64,000 nucleotides of DNA, from positions 1 through 64,000 of the forward strand of contig CAVYKN010000013.1 of NCBI GenBank assembly GCA_963769115.1. The letters are read 5' to 3'. A model generated the notes under the pieces. The model saw only the letters and a program-made list of their open reading frames with translations, did not search any database and had not been told where the DNA came from. The DNA is from DASTFY01 sp963769115. GTDB taxonomy: Bacteria > Actinomycetota > Acidimicrobiia > Acidimicrobiales > Ilumatobacteraceae. A program made the position numbers and the translations under genes. Below, piece by piece: positions 24,331 through 33,825 of the stretch (position 1 is the first letter of the stretch; each line of letters begins with the position of its first letter).

Positions 24331-25620
24331 CTACGGCTTGAGGCTCTGCAGCCGGCCGCCGAGGGAGGCCACCGTGCTCTGGTAGGCCGGGGCGAAGTAG
24401 ACGTTGTTGAGCTCGGCCGGGTCGCCGGCCAGGTCGTAGAGCTCCCGCCCGCCGTTGCCGTACTCGACGTACTTGAAGCGGTTGGTGCGCAGGGCGTGCC
24501 ACGAGCTGCCTCCGGGCGGCTCGATGTAGGCCGCGTCGCGCACCGCGGTGCCCCTGGTGATCAGCGACGCCAGGTTGCGGCCGTCGGACCCCGGCGGGGT
24601 GGTGCCGGCGATGCCGCAGAGGGTGGCCGGCAGGTCGACCGAGCTGATGACGTTGCGCTCGACGCGCCCGGCCACGCCGGGCCAGCGGACCATGAAGGGA
24701 AGGCGGCTGGGCTCCTCGTAGGGCTCGCCCTTCTTGACCATCCGGTGCTCGCCCAGCAGGTAGCCGTTGTCGCTGGTGAAGAACATGTGGGCGGTGTTCA
24801 GGCGGCCGGTCGCCGAGAGGGCGTTCATCAGCTCGCCGATCCCGTCGTTCACGCCCAGCAGGCAGCGGCCGATGCCCAGGCGGTCGCGGTCGATGGTCGC
24901 GATCTGCGAGGCGCTCAGCAACGGGAACTGCTGGTTGGCCGGCTTGTCGCTGACGTCGGCCTCGTTGAACGCCGGGGACTTCGGCGGCAGGTTGACGGCG
25001 GCGTTGGCGTGGCGGGCCGGCGGGTTGGCCGGCAGGTGCGGCTCGGTAGGGGCGACCCAGAGGAACAGCGGCGTCGTGCGGGGGGTGCTGAGGACCTGCT
25101 GCGCGGCGAAGTGGAAGATGTAGTCGGAGGCCCACATGCCCCCGGGCTGGAAGTTCGACGACCCGGCGGCGTTCCAGACGTTCCAACCCGGCGGCACGTA
25201 GCTGGCCGGACGGTTCCACGGGAAGTCGTTCAGGTACTTGCCGGACAGCACCGTCTTGAAGCCGCGGGCGCGGATCCGCGTGGCGATGGTGTCGGCGTCG
25301 TTCATCAGGTAGGTGGTCGAGTTGCCGGTCACCCCCGTCCGCGAGGAGTACATGCCCTTGAACATCGCGGCCCGCGACGGGCCACACATCGGGACCTCGA
25401 CAGCGGCGTTGACGCAGTCGACCCAGCTGGAGTTCAGGTTGCGGAGCACGGTGCGGTAGTCGAACCGCATGTCGTCGCCGATCATCACCACGATCGTCCG
25501 CGGGCCGTTCGGCGGCGGAGGGGGCGGCGGAGGAGCCGGTGGTCCGCAGGCGGCCGCCACGGCAGCCACGCCGGCCACCGCGCTCGCCCTCTTCAGCAGT
25601 TCCCGTCGGCTGAGCGTCAT
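24331..25620 (-). CDS. Tat-exported sulfatase
   Basis: Intact 429-residue sulfatase. The N-terminus MTLSRRELLKRASAVAGVAA is a twin-arginine signal ending near AAACG, followed by a poly-Pro linker. The catalytic domain shows TIVVMIGDDMRFDYRT (metal ligands), VPMCGPSRAAMFKGMYSS with the Cys-x-Pro-Ser-Arg formylglycine site, KTVLSGKYLNDFPW, and FFTSDNGYLLGEHRMVKKG. The C-terminal part has FKYVEYGNGGRELYDLAGDP. Export by Tat fits folding and formylglycine formation in the cytoplasm. The substrate is unknown. Spacing suggests a single-gene unit, with its damaged duplicate immediately downstream. Confidence 0.92.
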   Translation of the reverse strand: MTLSRRELLKRASAVAGVAAVAAACGPPAPPPPPPPPNGPRTIVVMIGDDMRFDYRTVLRNLNSSWVDCVNAAVEVPMCGPSRAAMFKGMYSSRTGVTGNSTTYLMNDADTIATRIRARGFKTVLSGKYLNDFPWNRPASYVPPGWNVWNAAGSSNFQPGGMWASDYIFHFAAQQVLSTPRTTPLFLWVAPTEPHLPANPPARHANAAVNLPPKSPAFNEADVSDKPANQQFPLLSASQIATIDRDRLGIGRCLLGVNDGIGELMNALSATGRLNTAHMFFTSDNGYLLGEHRMVKKGEPYEEPSRLPFMVRWPGVAGRVERNVISSVDLPATLCGIAGTTPPGSDGRNLASLITRGTAVRDAAYIEPPGGSSWHALRTNRFKYVEYGNGGRELYDLAGDPAELNNVYFAPAYQSTVASLGGRLQSLKP

Positions 25621-25891
25621 CGCGACGTGGTCTCCTCGGTGTGTCGGCGGCCGGGGCGTGGAGGCGCGCCGGTCGGGTGGGGGACTTGCAGACGTTACGG
25701 TCAGTTCAACTCCGAGCGACCGGCGCGCTGTCGGTCCCGGGGGCTCGTTCCAGCAGCCGACCGCCACCGTCGCGGCCGTCGCCACGCTCGGAGACTGGCC
25801 CACCACCCAGTGCACCTTCCCCCAATGGCGGTCGGCACCACGGCGGGTGGTCCAGAGCGGCCCTGGCCCCGCTGGTACCGTGCAATCGGCT

Positions 25892-26506
25892 ATGGCGTAC
25901 GACTCCGAACCCCGTTTCCGTGTCCTCCATGCCCTGCGCATCAAGGGCTTCGCCAAGGTGGACGTGCTGGCCGACCTCTCAGCCGTGGAGCCGGACGAGG
26001 TCGAGCAGCACCTCGCCGACTTCCAGAACGAGGAGCTGGCCCTGTTCCGGGAGGCCCGGGCGCTCTGGCAGCTCACTCCGAGGGGCCGGGAGGTCCACGC
26101 CGACGAGCTCGCCGCGGAGGCGCCGCCGCTGCGGCCGCTCATCGAGCCCCACTACCCGCCGTTCCTCGAGCTCAACGACGCCTTCAAGGAGCTGTGCGGG
26201 GACTGGCAGCTGCGCGACGGAAGCCCGAACGACCACACGGACGCGGCCCACGACGCCGCCGTCATCGCCCGGCTGCTCGACATCGACAGCCAGACCCAGC
26301 CCGTCGTGGGCGCCATCGGGAGCGAGGTCACCCGCCTGGCCCCGTACGGGCCGCGGCTCTCGTCCACCGCCCAGCGGGTCGCCGAGGGCGATCACCAGAT
26401 GTTCACCGGCGTCATGTGCGGCTCGTACCACGACGTGTGGATGGAGCTCCACGAGGACCTCATCCTCACCCTTGGCATCGACCGCGCGAAGGAGGGCTCG
26501 TTCTGA
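25892..26506 (+). CDS. Conserved hypothetical protein with winged-helix-like N-terminus
   Basis: A 204-residue soluble protein. Residues 1-70 read like a winged helix (RFRVLHALRIKGFAKVDVLA, VEQHLADFQNEELALF, LWQLTPRGREVHADEL), in the style of MarR/DeoR domains. The rest (PHYPPFLELNDAFKELCGDW, MFTGVMCGSYHDVWMELHED) is an all-helical region I cannot place. The stop overlaps the dapA ATG by one base (TGATG). A TACCGT box lies ten bases before the ATG. It may regulate or accompany dapA, but that is only context. Confidence 0.7.
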   Translation: MAYDSEPRFRVLHALRIKGFAKVDVLADLSAVEPDEVEQHLADFQNEELALFREARALWQLTPRGREVHADELAAEAPPLRPLIEPHYPPFLELNDAFKELCGDWQLRDGSPNDHTDAAHDAAVIARLLDIDSQTQPVVGAIGSEVTRLAPYGPRLSSTAQRVAEGDHQMFTGVMCGSYHDVWMELHEDLILTLGIDRAKEGSF

Positions 26507-27429
26507 TGGCCCGCTTCGGCCGCGTGCTCTCGGCCATGGTCACCCCCTTCGACGCCGACGGCGGCCTCGACCTCGACGCCGCCCGCACGGTGGCCCGCTG
26601 GCTGGAGAGCCACGGCAACGACGGGCTGGTGGTGGCCGGCACGACGGGCGAGGCGCCGGTGCTCAGCGACGAGGAGAAGCTGAGCCTCTGGGCCGCCGTG
26701 GCCGAAGCCGTCACCATCCCGGTCATCGCCGGTACCGGCAGCAACGACACCGCCCACTCCGTGCACCTGACCAGGGAGGCGTCCGCGCTCGGGGTCGCCG
26801 GCGTCATGGCCGTCTGCCCGTACTACAACCGGCCGTCGCAGGCCGGGCTCGACGCCCACTTCCGGGCCGTGGCCGCCGCCACCGACCTGCCGGTCGTCAT
26901 CTACGACATCCCGATCCGGACCGGGCGGAAGATCACCACGGCCACACTCCTGCGTCTGGCTCACGAAGTCCCCAACGTGCTGGTGCTCAAGGATGCGGCC
27001 GGCAACCCGGGGGAGACGGCAGCACTCGTCTCCAGCGCGCCCGAGGGCTACGAGGTGTACTCGGGGGATGACGGGATGACGTTGCCGCTGCTGGCCAGCG
27101 GGGCAGTCGGCGTCATCGGCGTCGCCACCCACTGGACGGGATCGGACCACCAGGACCTGTTCGATCTCTGGGAGAAGGGCGATGTGGTCGGCGCCCGTCT
27201 GGTCAACTCCCGGCTCCTGGAGAGCTTCGCCTTCGAGACCGGCGACGAGACCCCCAACCCGCTGCCCACCAAGGCCATGCTCCGGGTGCTCGAGCTGCCG
27301 GTCGGCCAGGCCCGCCTGCCGATGGGCCCGGCGCCGGCCGCCTTGGATGACCGCGCCCGGGAGGTGCTCGCCAACCTGGAGCGGTGGCGGGACGCGTTCC
27401 CCAGCCGCCCTGATCGTCAGCCTGGCTGA
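26506..27429 (+). CDS. dapA: 4-hydroxy-tetrahydrodipicolinate synthase
   Basis: First committed step of lysine/DAP synthesis, condensing pyruvate with aspartate semialdehyde. The 307 residues show VVAGTTGEAPVLSDEEK, GVMAVCPYYNRPSQAG, the catalytic Tyr in VVIYDIPIRTGRKI, and the Schiff-base Lys in VLVLKDAAGN. Its position immediately before rnj is the standard actinobacterial order, which identifies it as the housekeeping copy. It is translationally coupled to the upstream hypothetical gene. Confidence 0.95.
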   Translation: MARFGRVLSAMVTPFDADGGLDLDAARTVARWLESHGNDGLVVAGTTGEAPVLSDEEKLSLWAAVAEAVTIPVIAGTGSNDTAHSVHLTREASALGVAGVMAVCPYYNRPSQAGLDAHFRAVAAATDLPVVIYDIPIRTGRKITTATLLRLAHEVPNVLVLKDAAGNPGETAALVSSAPEGYEVYSGDDGMTLPLLASGAVGVIGVATHWTGSDHQDLFDLWEKGDVVGARLVNSRLLESFAFETGDETPNPLPTKAMLRVLELPVGQARLPMGPAPAALDDRAREVLANLERWRDAFPSRPDRQPG

Positions 27430-27434
27430 ACGCG

Positions 27435-29096
27435 ATGGCGGTCCCGATCTCCATCGCCTTCCTCGGCGGGCTGGGCGAGATCGGCCGCAACTGCATGGTC
27501 CTCGAGCAGGACGACCGCCTGCTGCTCATCGACTGCGGCCTCATGTTCCCCGATGCGGACATGCACGGCATCGACCTCGTGTTGCCCGATTTCACCTACC
27601 TGCGGGCCAACGCCGATCGGATCGTGGGCTGCGTCGCCACCCATGGCCACGAGGACCACGTCGGCGCGCTCAGCTTCCTGCTCCGGGAGCTGTCGTTCCC
27701 CATCTACGGCTCGGCGTTGACGCTGGGGCTGGCCCGCAACCGCATCGAGGAGGCGGGCCTGCTCGACCGGACGCGACTGGAGGTGGTGGCCGACGGGGAG
27801 CGCCGCCGCATCGGACCGTTCGACGTGGAGTTCATCCCCGTCACCCACTCGGTCCCCCATGCCTTCGCCATCGCCATCCACACCCCGCAGGGCGTGATCC
27901 TCCACTCCGGCGACTTCAAGCTGGACCTGACGCCCGTGGACGGCCGCCGGACCGATCTGGCCCGGATCGGTTCCATCGCCGCGACGGACGGCATCCGCCT
28001 GCTGCTGTCGGACTCGACAAACGCGCAGGAGCACGGGTACGCGCCGAGCGAGCGGCGGGTCGGCGCAGTGCTGCGCGCGCTGTTCGCGGAGCAGCGCGGC
28101 CGGCGCATCATCACCTCCAGCTTCGCCAGCCACATCCACCGCATCCAGCAGATCGCCGACGCGGCCATCGCCAGTGGGCGGGTCGTGGCCACGCTGGGGA
28201 TGTCGATCAAGAAGAACGTGCGTCTGGCCCGTGACCTGGGCCTGCTGACCATCCCGGATGCGTCCCTCATCGACATCGAGGAGGTGGACCGGCTGGCCCC
28301 GGGGCAGGTGTGCATCATCTCCACCGGTTCGCAGGGGGAACCGATGTCGGCGCTCGGGCTGATGGCCTCTGGCGAGAACCGCTGGCTGAAGGTCGGTGAG
28401 CACGACACGGTCATCCTCTCCAGCCACGCCATCCCGGGGAACGAGTTCAACGTCAACCGGGTGATCGACGGGCTGCTGCGCAACGGCGCTGAGGTCGTGC
28501 ACAGCGGCGTGGCCGACGTGCACGCCACCGGCCACGCGCAGGCCGACGAGCTCAAGACCCTGCTGTCCATCACCCGCCCCGAGTACTTCGTGCCCATCCA
28601 CGGCGAATACCGGCACATGGTGGCCCACGCCAAGCTGGCCGCCCTCATGGGGGTCCCGGCCTCCCACGTCCACCTGTGCGAGGACGGCGACGTCGTCACG
28701 CTGGCCGACGGTGGTCTCGAGCTGAGCGGGCGCGTGCCGGCCGGCTACCTCTACGTCGATGGCATCGTCGGCGATGTGGGGCGGGGCGTGCTGCGGGACC
28801 GGCGGGTGCTGGCCGAGGAAGGTGTCGTCGTGGTCGTCGCCACCGTCGACGTCGGAGCCAGCCGGGTCCTGACCGGACCGGAGATCATCACCCGTGGGTG
28901 GGTCTACGCGCCCGAGGCCGAGGACCTGCTCGACGAGGCCTGCGATCGCGTGGCCCAGGCCGTGGAGGCGGCGCTCGGCAAGGGCGTGCGGGACGTGGAG
29001 AGCCTCGAGCGGGAGGTGCGGCGGGCCGCGGGCCAGTTCGTCAGCGAGCGCACACGCCGCCGGCCCATGATCGTGCCCGTCGTCATGGAGGCCTGA
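27435..29096 (+). CDS. rnj: Ribonuclease J
   Basis: Metallo-beta-lactamase/beta-CASP RNase with 5'-3' exo and endo activity in mRNA turnover and rRNA maturation. The 553 residues include ISIAFLGGLGEIGRNCMVLE, the zinc motif THGHEDH with His70, His72, Asp74 and His75, HSGDFKLDLTPVDG, and the C-terminal HGEYRHMVAHAKLA. The gap from dapA is five bases. Confidence 0.95.
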   Translation: MAVPISIAFLGGLGEIGRNCMVLEQDDRLLLIDCGLMFPDADMHGIDLVLPDFTYLRANADRIVGCVATHGHEDHVGALSFLLRELSFPIYGSALTLGLARNRIEEAGLLDRTRLEVVADGERRRIGPFDVEFIPVTHSVPHAFAIAIHTPQGVILHSGDFKLDLTPVDGRRTDLARIGSIAATDGIRLLLSDSTNAQEHGYAPSERRVGAVLRALFAEQRGRRIITSSFASHIHRIQQIADAAIASGRVVATLGMSIKKNVRLARDLGLLTIPDASLIDIEEVDRLAPGQVCIISTGSQGEPMSALGLMASGENRWLKVGEHDTVILSSHAIPGNEFNVNRVIDGLLRNGAEVVHSGVADVHATGHAQADELKTLLSITRPEYFVPIHGEYRHMVAHAKLAALMGVPASHVHLCEDGDVVTLADGGLELSGRVPAGYLYVDGIVGDVGRGVLRDRRVLAEEGVVVVVATVDVGASRVLTGPEIITRGWVYAPEAEDLLDEACDRVAQAVEAALGKGVRDVESLEREVRRAAGQFVSERTRRRPMIVPVVMEA

Positions 29097-29144
29097 GCCG
29101 CTCGACGCCGGGTCCCATGCCCGAACGCTCGCGCGCCCCATTGC

Positions 29145-29150
29145 TACGGT
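29145..29150 (+). promoter_or_regulatory. Candidate -10 element, near-leaderless start of ftsK
   Basis: TACGGT ends seven bases before the ftsK ATG at 29158, with no ribosome site between. It resembles the other TANNNT boxes in the window. Confidence 0.45.
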
Positions 29151-29157
29151 AGGCGCC

Positions 29158-31587
29158 ATGGCCAGCCGCAACCCGGCCAAGGGCCCGTCCCGCCGGGCGA
29201 GCGCGACCAAGACGCCCCCGCGCGGCTCGTCACGCCCCGCCAGCAGCGGGCGCGCGGCCTCGTCGCGGTCCGCCGCGGTCCGCGGCGCCCTCGACCCGCA
29301 CCGGGGGGACCTGCTCGGGTTGGTCCTCATCGTGGTGGGCGCGCTCGTCGCCCTGGCCGTCTTCCTCCGCGTGGCCGGGCCGTTGGGAAGTGGGGTCGAC
29401 ACCGGGCTCGGCGCCTTCGTGGGCCTCGGCCGGTTCCTGCTGCCGCTGGCGCTCGTCGCCTGCGGTGTCGCGCTCCTCGTGGACGGCCAGCGCGAGCACC
29501 GGTGGCGGTTGGCGCTCGGCGTCGGCATGGCCGCGCTGGCTGTGCTCGGCCTGCTGCACCTGGCCCGTGGTCCACGGGACATCGTCATCACACCGTCGGA
29601 GGTGGAAGACGCCGGCGGATGGCTGGGCGCCGTCGCCGGCGAGCCGTTCCGCCAGCTCATCGGCTCAGCCGGGGCGGTCATCCTGCTCCTTGCCGTGGTC
29701 CTGGCCGGTGTCCTCGTCGCCACGCGTGCCTCCCTGAGGCGGGTCGCGGTCGGGTTCGGTCGAGGCGTGCGCGGTGGCGCGGGTCCCGCCTGGCGGAAGG
29801 CGAAGCACGCGCTCCAGGGCATGTCGACGCTGTCGAGCTCGTCGGCCACCGCACCAGCCGGCACGGAGGTCGCAGAGGGAGCCGACGGGCCGGCGCTCTA
29901 CGACTTCGCCAGCGAGGCCGGTGCCGCCGACGGTGGACGTGGGCGTCGGCGCAAGGCGCTGCCTCCGCCCGACCCCTCCACCCTCGTCGGTGGGCAGACT
30001 CAGCAGCTCGAGATCGACCTCGGGCCGGGCGCGCAGCGGGGTCAGTGGAAGCTGCCGCCCGCGTCGTACCTCACGCGGAGCAACACGCTGGAACTGGACC
30101 ACGCCGAGGTGCAGGCACGCGGGCGGGTGCTGGAGCAGTCGCTCGCCAGCCACGGGGTGGAGACCAAGCTGGTCGGGATGACCGTCGGGCCGACGGTCAC
30201 GCGCTTCGAGCTGGAGCTGGGTTCCGGGGTGAAGGTGGCCCGGGTCACCACCCTGCAGCGGGACATCGCCTACGCCATGGCGGCGACCGACGTGCGCATC
30301 CTGGCGCCCATCCCCGGCCGGTCGGCCATCGGCATCGAGGTGCCCAACCACACCCGGCAACTCGTGTCGCTCGGCGACCTGCTGGGAGCGCCGGAGGCCC
30401 GCCAGGCCTCCCACCCGCTCGACGTCGCCATCGGCAAGGACATCGCCGGACGCGCCGTCTTCCTCAACCTGGCGACGACACCCCACCTACTCATCGCCGG
30501 GGCGACGGGCGCCGGCAAGTCCAGCAGCCTCAACTGCATCATCACCTCGCTGTTGATGCGGAGCACGCCGGAGCAGGTGCGCCTGATCCTCGTCGACCCC
30601 AAGCAGGTCGAGATGGGGCAGTACAACCGCCTGCCCCACCTGCTCACGCAACCCGTCACCAATCCCAAGAAGGCGGCCAACGCGCTCGGGTGGGCCGTGA
30701 AGGAGATGGAGCGGCGCTACGACCTCCTGTTCGAGGTCGGCTTCCGGGACATCACCGGCTACAACGCCGCGTACGACCGGGGTGAGCTCGGTCCGCCCCC
30801 GTCGAACGTTGCCGCGAAGAGCGGGGACCCGCTCGAGAGCGATGACGACGACAGCAACGACACGGCCACGAAAGCCGAGCGGCTGCCCTACATCGTCGTG
30901 GTCGTCGACGAGCTCAACGACCTCATGATGGTCGCGGCCCGCGACGTGGAGGAGTGCATCACCCGCATCGCGCAGAAGGCGCGGGCCGTCGGCATCCACC
31001 TGATCGTCGCCACCCAGCGCCCGAGCGTCAACGTGATCACCGGTGTGATCAAGGCCAACATCCCGGCCCGGGTGGCGTTCGCGGTGTCCAGCCTCACCGA
31101 CAGCCGCGTCGTTCTCGACCAGCCGGGGGCGGAGAAGCTGGTCGGCAAGGGGGACATGCTGCTCCTGCCCGGCAACTCCAACGTGGCCCAGCGCATCCAG
31201 GGCGCGTTCGTGAGCGAGGAGGAGGTCCGCAAGGTCGTGGCCCACTGGCGGCGCCAGGCCCCCGACGTCGTCTACGTCGCCGGCGTGGAGGGCGAGCAGA
31301 GCAGCGGCGGTGGGCTGTACGGCGACGCCGCCGGTGACGACGAGGACGAGACGCTGCTCCGCCAGGCCATGGACCTCGTGGTCCGCAGCCAGCTCGGCTC
31401 GACCTCGATGCTCCAGCGGAAGCTCAAGGTCGGCTTCGCCCGGGCCGGGCGGCTGATGGACCTGCTGGAGCAGCGCGGGGTGGTCGGACCGAGCGAGGGT
31501 TCCAAGGCGCGCGCGGTGTTGATGACGGTCGAGGAGCTGGACCTGCTGCAGCAGGCGGAGAGGGACGGGAACGGCATCGGTGCCTGA
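29158..31587 (+). CDS. ftsK: DNA translocase FtsK/SpoIIIE
   Basis: Septal DNA pump of 809 residues. A basic N-terminal tail precedes four or so membrane spans (LLGLVLIVVGALVALAVF, AVILLLAVVLAGVLVAT) at about residues 47-195. A linker and the alpha/beta motor follow, with Walker A LIAGATGAGKSSSLNC near residue 447 and Walker B YIVVVVDELNDLMM near 577. The C-terminal gamma winged helix (STSMLQRKLKVGFARAGRL) recognises KOPS-like sites. An acidic, low-complexity insert (DPLESDDDDSNDTATK) lies near residue 563, between Walker A and B, as in many actinobacterial homologues. The stop overlaps the next gene by eight bases. Confidence 0.96.
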   Translation: MASRNPAKGPSRRASATKTPPRGSSRPASSGRAASSRSAAVRGALDPHRGDLLGLVLIVVGALVALAVFLRVAGPLGSGVDTGLGAFVGLGRFLLPLALVACGVALLVDGQREHRWRLALGVGMAALAVLGLLHLARGPRDIVITPSEVEDAGGWLGAVAGEPFRQLIGSAGAVILLLAVVLAGVLVATRASLRRVAVGFGRGVRGGAGPAWRKAKHALQGMSTLSSSSATAPAGTEVAEGADGPALYDFASEAGAADGGRGRRRKALPPPDPSTLVGGQTQQLEIDLGPGAQRGQWKLPPASYLTRSNTLELDHAEVQARGRVLEQSLASHGVETKLVGMTVGPTVTRFELELGSGVKVARVTTLQRDIAYAMAATDVRILAPIPGRSAIGIEVPNHTRQLVSLGDLLGAPEARQASHPLDVAIGKDIAGRAVFLNLATTPHLLIAGATGAGKSSSLNCIITSLLMRSTPEQVRLILVDPKQVEMGQYNRLPHLLTQPVTNPKKAANALGWAVKEMERRYDLLFEVGFRDITGYNAAYDRGELGPPPSNVAAKSGDPLESDDDDSNDTATKAERLPYIVVVVDELNDLMMVAARDVEECITRIAQKARAVGIHLIVATQRPSVNVITGVIKANIPARVAFAVSSLTDSRVVLDQPGAEKLVGKGDMLLLPGNSNVAQRIQGAFVSEEEVRKVVAHWRRQAPDVVYVAGVEGEQSSGGGLYGDAAGDDEDETLLRQAMDLVVRSQLGSTSMLQRKLKVGFARAGRLMDLLEQRGVVGPSEGSKARAVLMTVEELDLLQQAERDGNGIGA

Positions 31588-32500
31588 GTTCACTGAGATC
31601 ACGTCGGGCCTTCGCTTCCCCGAGGGCCCGATCGCCATGGACGACGGCAGCGTGGTGTTGGTCGAGATGTTCAAGCCGGGCATCACGCGCGTGGCGCCGG
31701 ACGGGACCAAGACGACCGTGGCCGAGATCCCCGGTGGGCCGAACGGAGCGGCCATCGGGCCCGACGGCGCGCTGTACCTGTGCAACAACGGCGGGTGCTT
31801 CACCCCGGTCGAGATGGGCGGCCTGCTGCTGCCGGGGCCGTTCGACCCCGAGCGCTACATCGGCGGGCGGATCCAACGGGTGGATCTCTCCAGCGGCGCG
31901 ATCACCGACCTGTACACCGAGTGCGACGGCCACCCGCTGCGGGCGCCGAACGACCTCGTGTTCGATGCCCACGGTGGTTTCTGGTTCACCGACCACGGCA
32001 TCCGGCACGGGCGATCGAAGGACCGGACGGGTATCTACTACGCGCTTCCTGACGGGTCTGCCATCACCGAGGTCGTGTTCCCGGTCGACTCGCCGAACGG
32101 GATCGGCCTGTCTCCTGACGGGGGCACCGTCTACTGGGCCGAGACCCACGACGGCCGGGTCTACAGGCGCACCGTGACCGGTCCGGGCGAGCTGGCCCGG
32201 GCGCTCCCGCTCGATCCGAGCGTGTGCCTCGCCGGCCTGCCCGGGATGCAGCTCCTCGACTCGCTGGCCGTCGACGGTGACGGCAACGTGTGCGTCGCCA
32301 CGCTGGTGAACGGAGGCATCACCGTCATCGCGCCCGACGGCGAGGTGCTGGAGCACGTGCCCACCGGCGACGTCCTGACGACCAACATCTGCTTCGGCGG
32401 GCCGGAGCTGCGGACGGCCTTCATCACGGCGTCCGGCACCGGCCGGCTGCTGTCGATGCCCTGGCCCCGACCAGGCCTGCGCCTCGCCCACCACGCCTGA
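31580..32500 (+). CDS. SMP-30/gluconolactonase-like beta-propeller protein
   Basis: A 306-residue calcium-dependent lactonase-type six-bladed propeller. Signatures are GLRFPEGPIAMDDGSVVLVE, the metal-binding region LRAPNDLVFDAHGGFWFTD, and VDSPNGIGLSPDGGTVYWAE. The GTG at 31580 overlaps the ftsK stop by eight bases. Sugar lactone hydrolysis is the usual family role but the substrate is unknown. Confidence 0.85.
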   Translation: MPEFTEITSGLRFPEGPIAMDDGSVVLVEMFKPGITRVAPDGTKTTVAEIPGGPNGAAIGPDGALYLCNNGGCFTPVEMGGLLLPGPFDPERYIGGRIQRVDLSSGAITDLYTECDGHPLRAPNDLVFDAHGGFWFTDHGIRHGRSKDRTGIYYALPDGSAITEVVFPVDSPNGIGLSPDGGTVYWAETHDGRVYRRTVTGPGELARALPLDPSVCLAGLPGMQLLDSLAVDGDGNVCVATLVNGGITVIAPDGEVLEHVPTGDVLTTNICFGGPELRTAFITASGTGRLLSMPWPRPGLRLAHHA

Positions 32501-32527
32501 GCCCCGGGGCCGGAGAAGGGTCGCCGG

Positions 32528-32533
32528 TAGGCT
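32528..32533 (+). promoter_or_regulatory. Candidate -10 element of rimO
   Basis: TAGGCT ends eight bases before the rimO GTG at 32542. No Shine-Dalgarno sequence is visible between the box and the start. Confidence 0.4.
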
Positions 32534-32541
32534 CGCCGGTT

Positions 32542-33825
32542 GTGCCAGGGCGCTTCTACATCGAGACGCTCGGCTGCCCCAAGAACCAGGTCGACTCGGA
32601 CAAGCTGGTCGGCACGCTGCTGGCGGACGGTCTGGAAGCGGTCGAGGATCCTGCCGCCGCGGACCTCGTCGTCGTCAACACCTGCGCCTTCATCGAGGAC
32701 GCCCGCCAGGAATCGATCGACACGATCCTGGCCCTGGACGAGCGACGGCGGGACGGGGCGCGCCTCGTCGTCACCGGCTGCCTGGCCGAGCGCTACGGCA
32801 GCGAGCTGGCCTCGGCGTTGCCCGAGGTGGATGCTGTCAGCGGCTTCGGCGTCCCGATCACGTTGGGTCGGAAGCGCTCGGCCGGCGACGCCGGCGAGAA
32901 GGAGGCGCCCGCCGTCCCCGAGCTCGACCTGCTCAACCTGCCCCGACCCCCGGCCCAGGCGCCATGGGCCTACGTGAAGATCGCGGAGGGCTGCGACCGC
33001 TCGTGCGGCTTCTGCGCCATCCCCAGCTTCCGGGGGCCGCAGCGCAGCCGCGACGTCGCATCGATCCTGGACGAGGTCGACCAGCTCCAGGCCCAGGAGA
33101 TCGTGCTCGTGGCCCAGGATCTGGCCAGCTACGGCAAGGACCGTCCGGCCGAGCTCGGCGCGGGCGCCATCGTGCCGCTCGTGCGGGCGGTGGCCGAGCG
33201 GGTGCCGCGGGTCCGGTTGCTGTACCTGTACCCGTCCGACCTCACGGACGAGCTCATCGACGTCATCGGCGGCACCGGCGTGCCCTACTACGACCTCTCG
33301 CTGCAGCACGTGTCCAAGCCGCTGCTGCGACGGATGCGGCGCTGGGGCGACGGCGCGCGGTTCCTGCGCCGGATCGAGGAGATCCGGGCCCGCTTCCCGG
33401 AAGCCGCCTTCCGGTCGAACTTCATCGTCGGCTATCCCGGCGAGACGGAGGAGGACCACGACGAGCTGCTGTCGTTCGTGGAGTCGGCGCAGCTCGACTG
33501 GTGCGGCTTCTTCGCCTACAGCCGCGAGGACGGGACGTACGCGGCGGGGCTGGACGATGTCGTGCCTCGCCAGCTCATGGACGAGCGCCTGTCCGAGCTG
33601 CGGTCGCTCCAGGACGACATCACCGCGGCGCGCCGGGACGACCTGATCGGATCTCGCGTGCAGGTGCTGGTCGACGCGCCCGGCATCGCCCGCAGCCACC
33701 GCGAAGCGCCGGAGATCGACGGCGTCATCCAGGTGCCAGACTCGCTCGCCGTGGGGGCACTGCATGACGTGGTCGTCGTCGACGCGCTCGGCCCTGACCT
33801 GGTTGCCGAGGATCATGCCGCGTGA
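32542..33825 (+). CDS. rimO: Ribosomal protein S12 methylthiotransferase
   Basis: Radical-SAM enzyme that methylthiolates the conserved Asp of ribosomal protein S12. The 427 residues contain the N-terminal cluster Cys12 (ETLGCPKNQVDSD), Cys48 (VVVNTCAFIEDA) and Cys80 (VVTGCLAERYG), and the SAM cluster Cys151, Cys155 and Cys158 (EGCDRSCGFCAIPSFRG). A C-terminal TRAM domain follows. The GTG at 32542 matches the family start, and the longer open frame upstream is not supported. Confidence 0.95.
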   Translation: MPGRFYIETLGCPKNQVDSDKLVGTLLADGLEAVEDPAAADLVVVNTCAFIEDARQESIDTILALDERRRDGARLVVTGCLAERYGSELASALPEVDAVSGFGVPITLGRKRSAGDAGEKEAPAVPELDLLNLPRPPAQAPWAYVKIAEGCDRSCGFCAIPSFRGPQRSRDVASILDEVDQLQAQEIVLVAQDLASYGKDRPAELGAGAIVPLVRAVAERVPRVRLLYLYPSDLTDELIDVIGGTGVPYYDLSLQHVSKPLLRRMRRWGDGARFLRRIEEIRARFPEAAFRSNFIVGYPGETEEDHDELLSFVESAQLDWCGFFAYSREDGTYAAGLDDVVPRQLMDERLSELRSLQDDITAARRDDLIGSRVQVLVDAPGIARSHREAPEIDGVIQVPDSLAVGALHDVVVVDALGPDLVAEDHAA

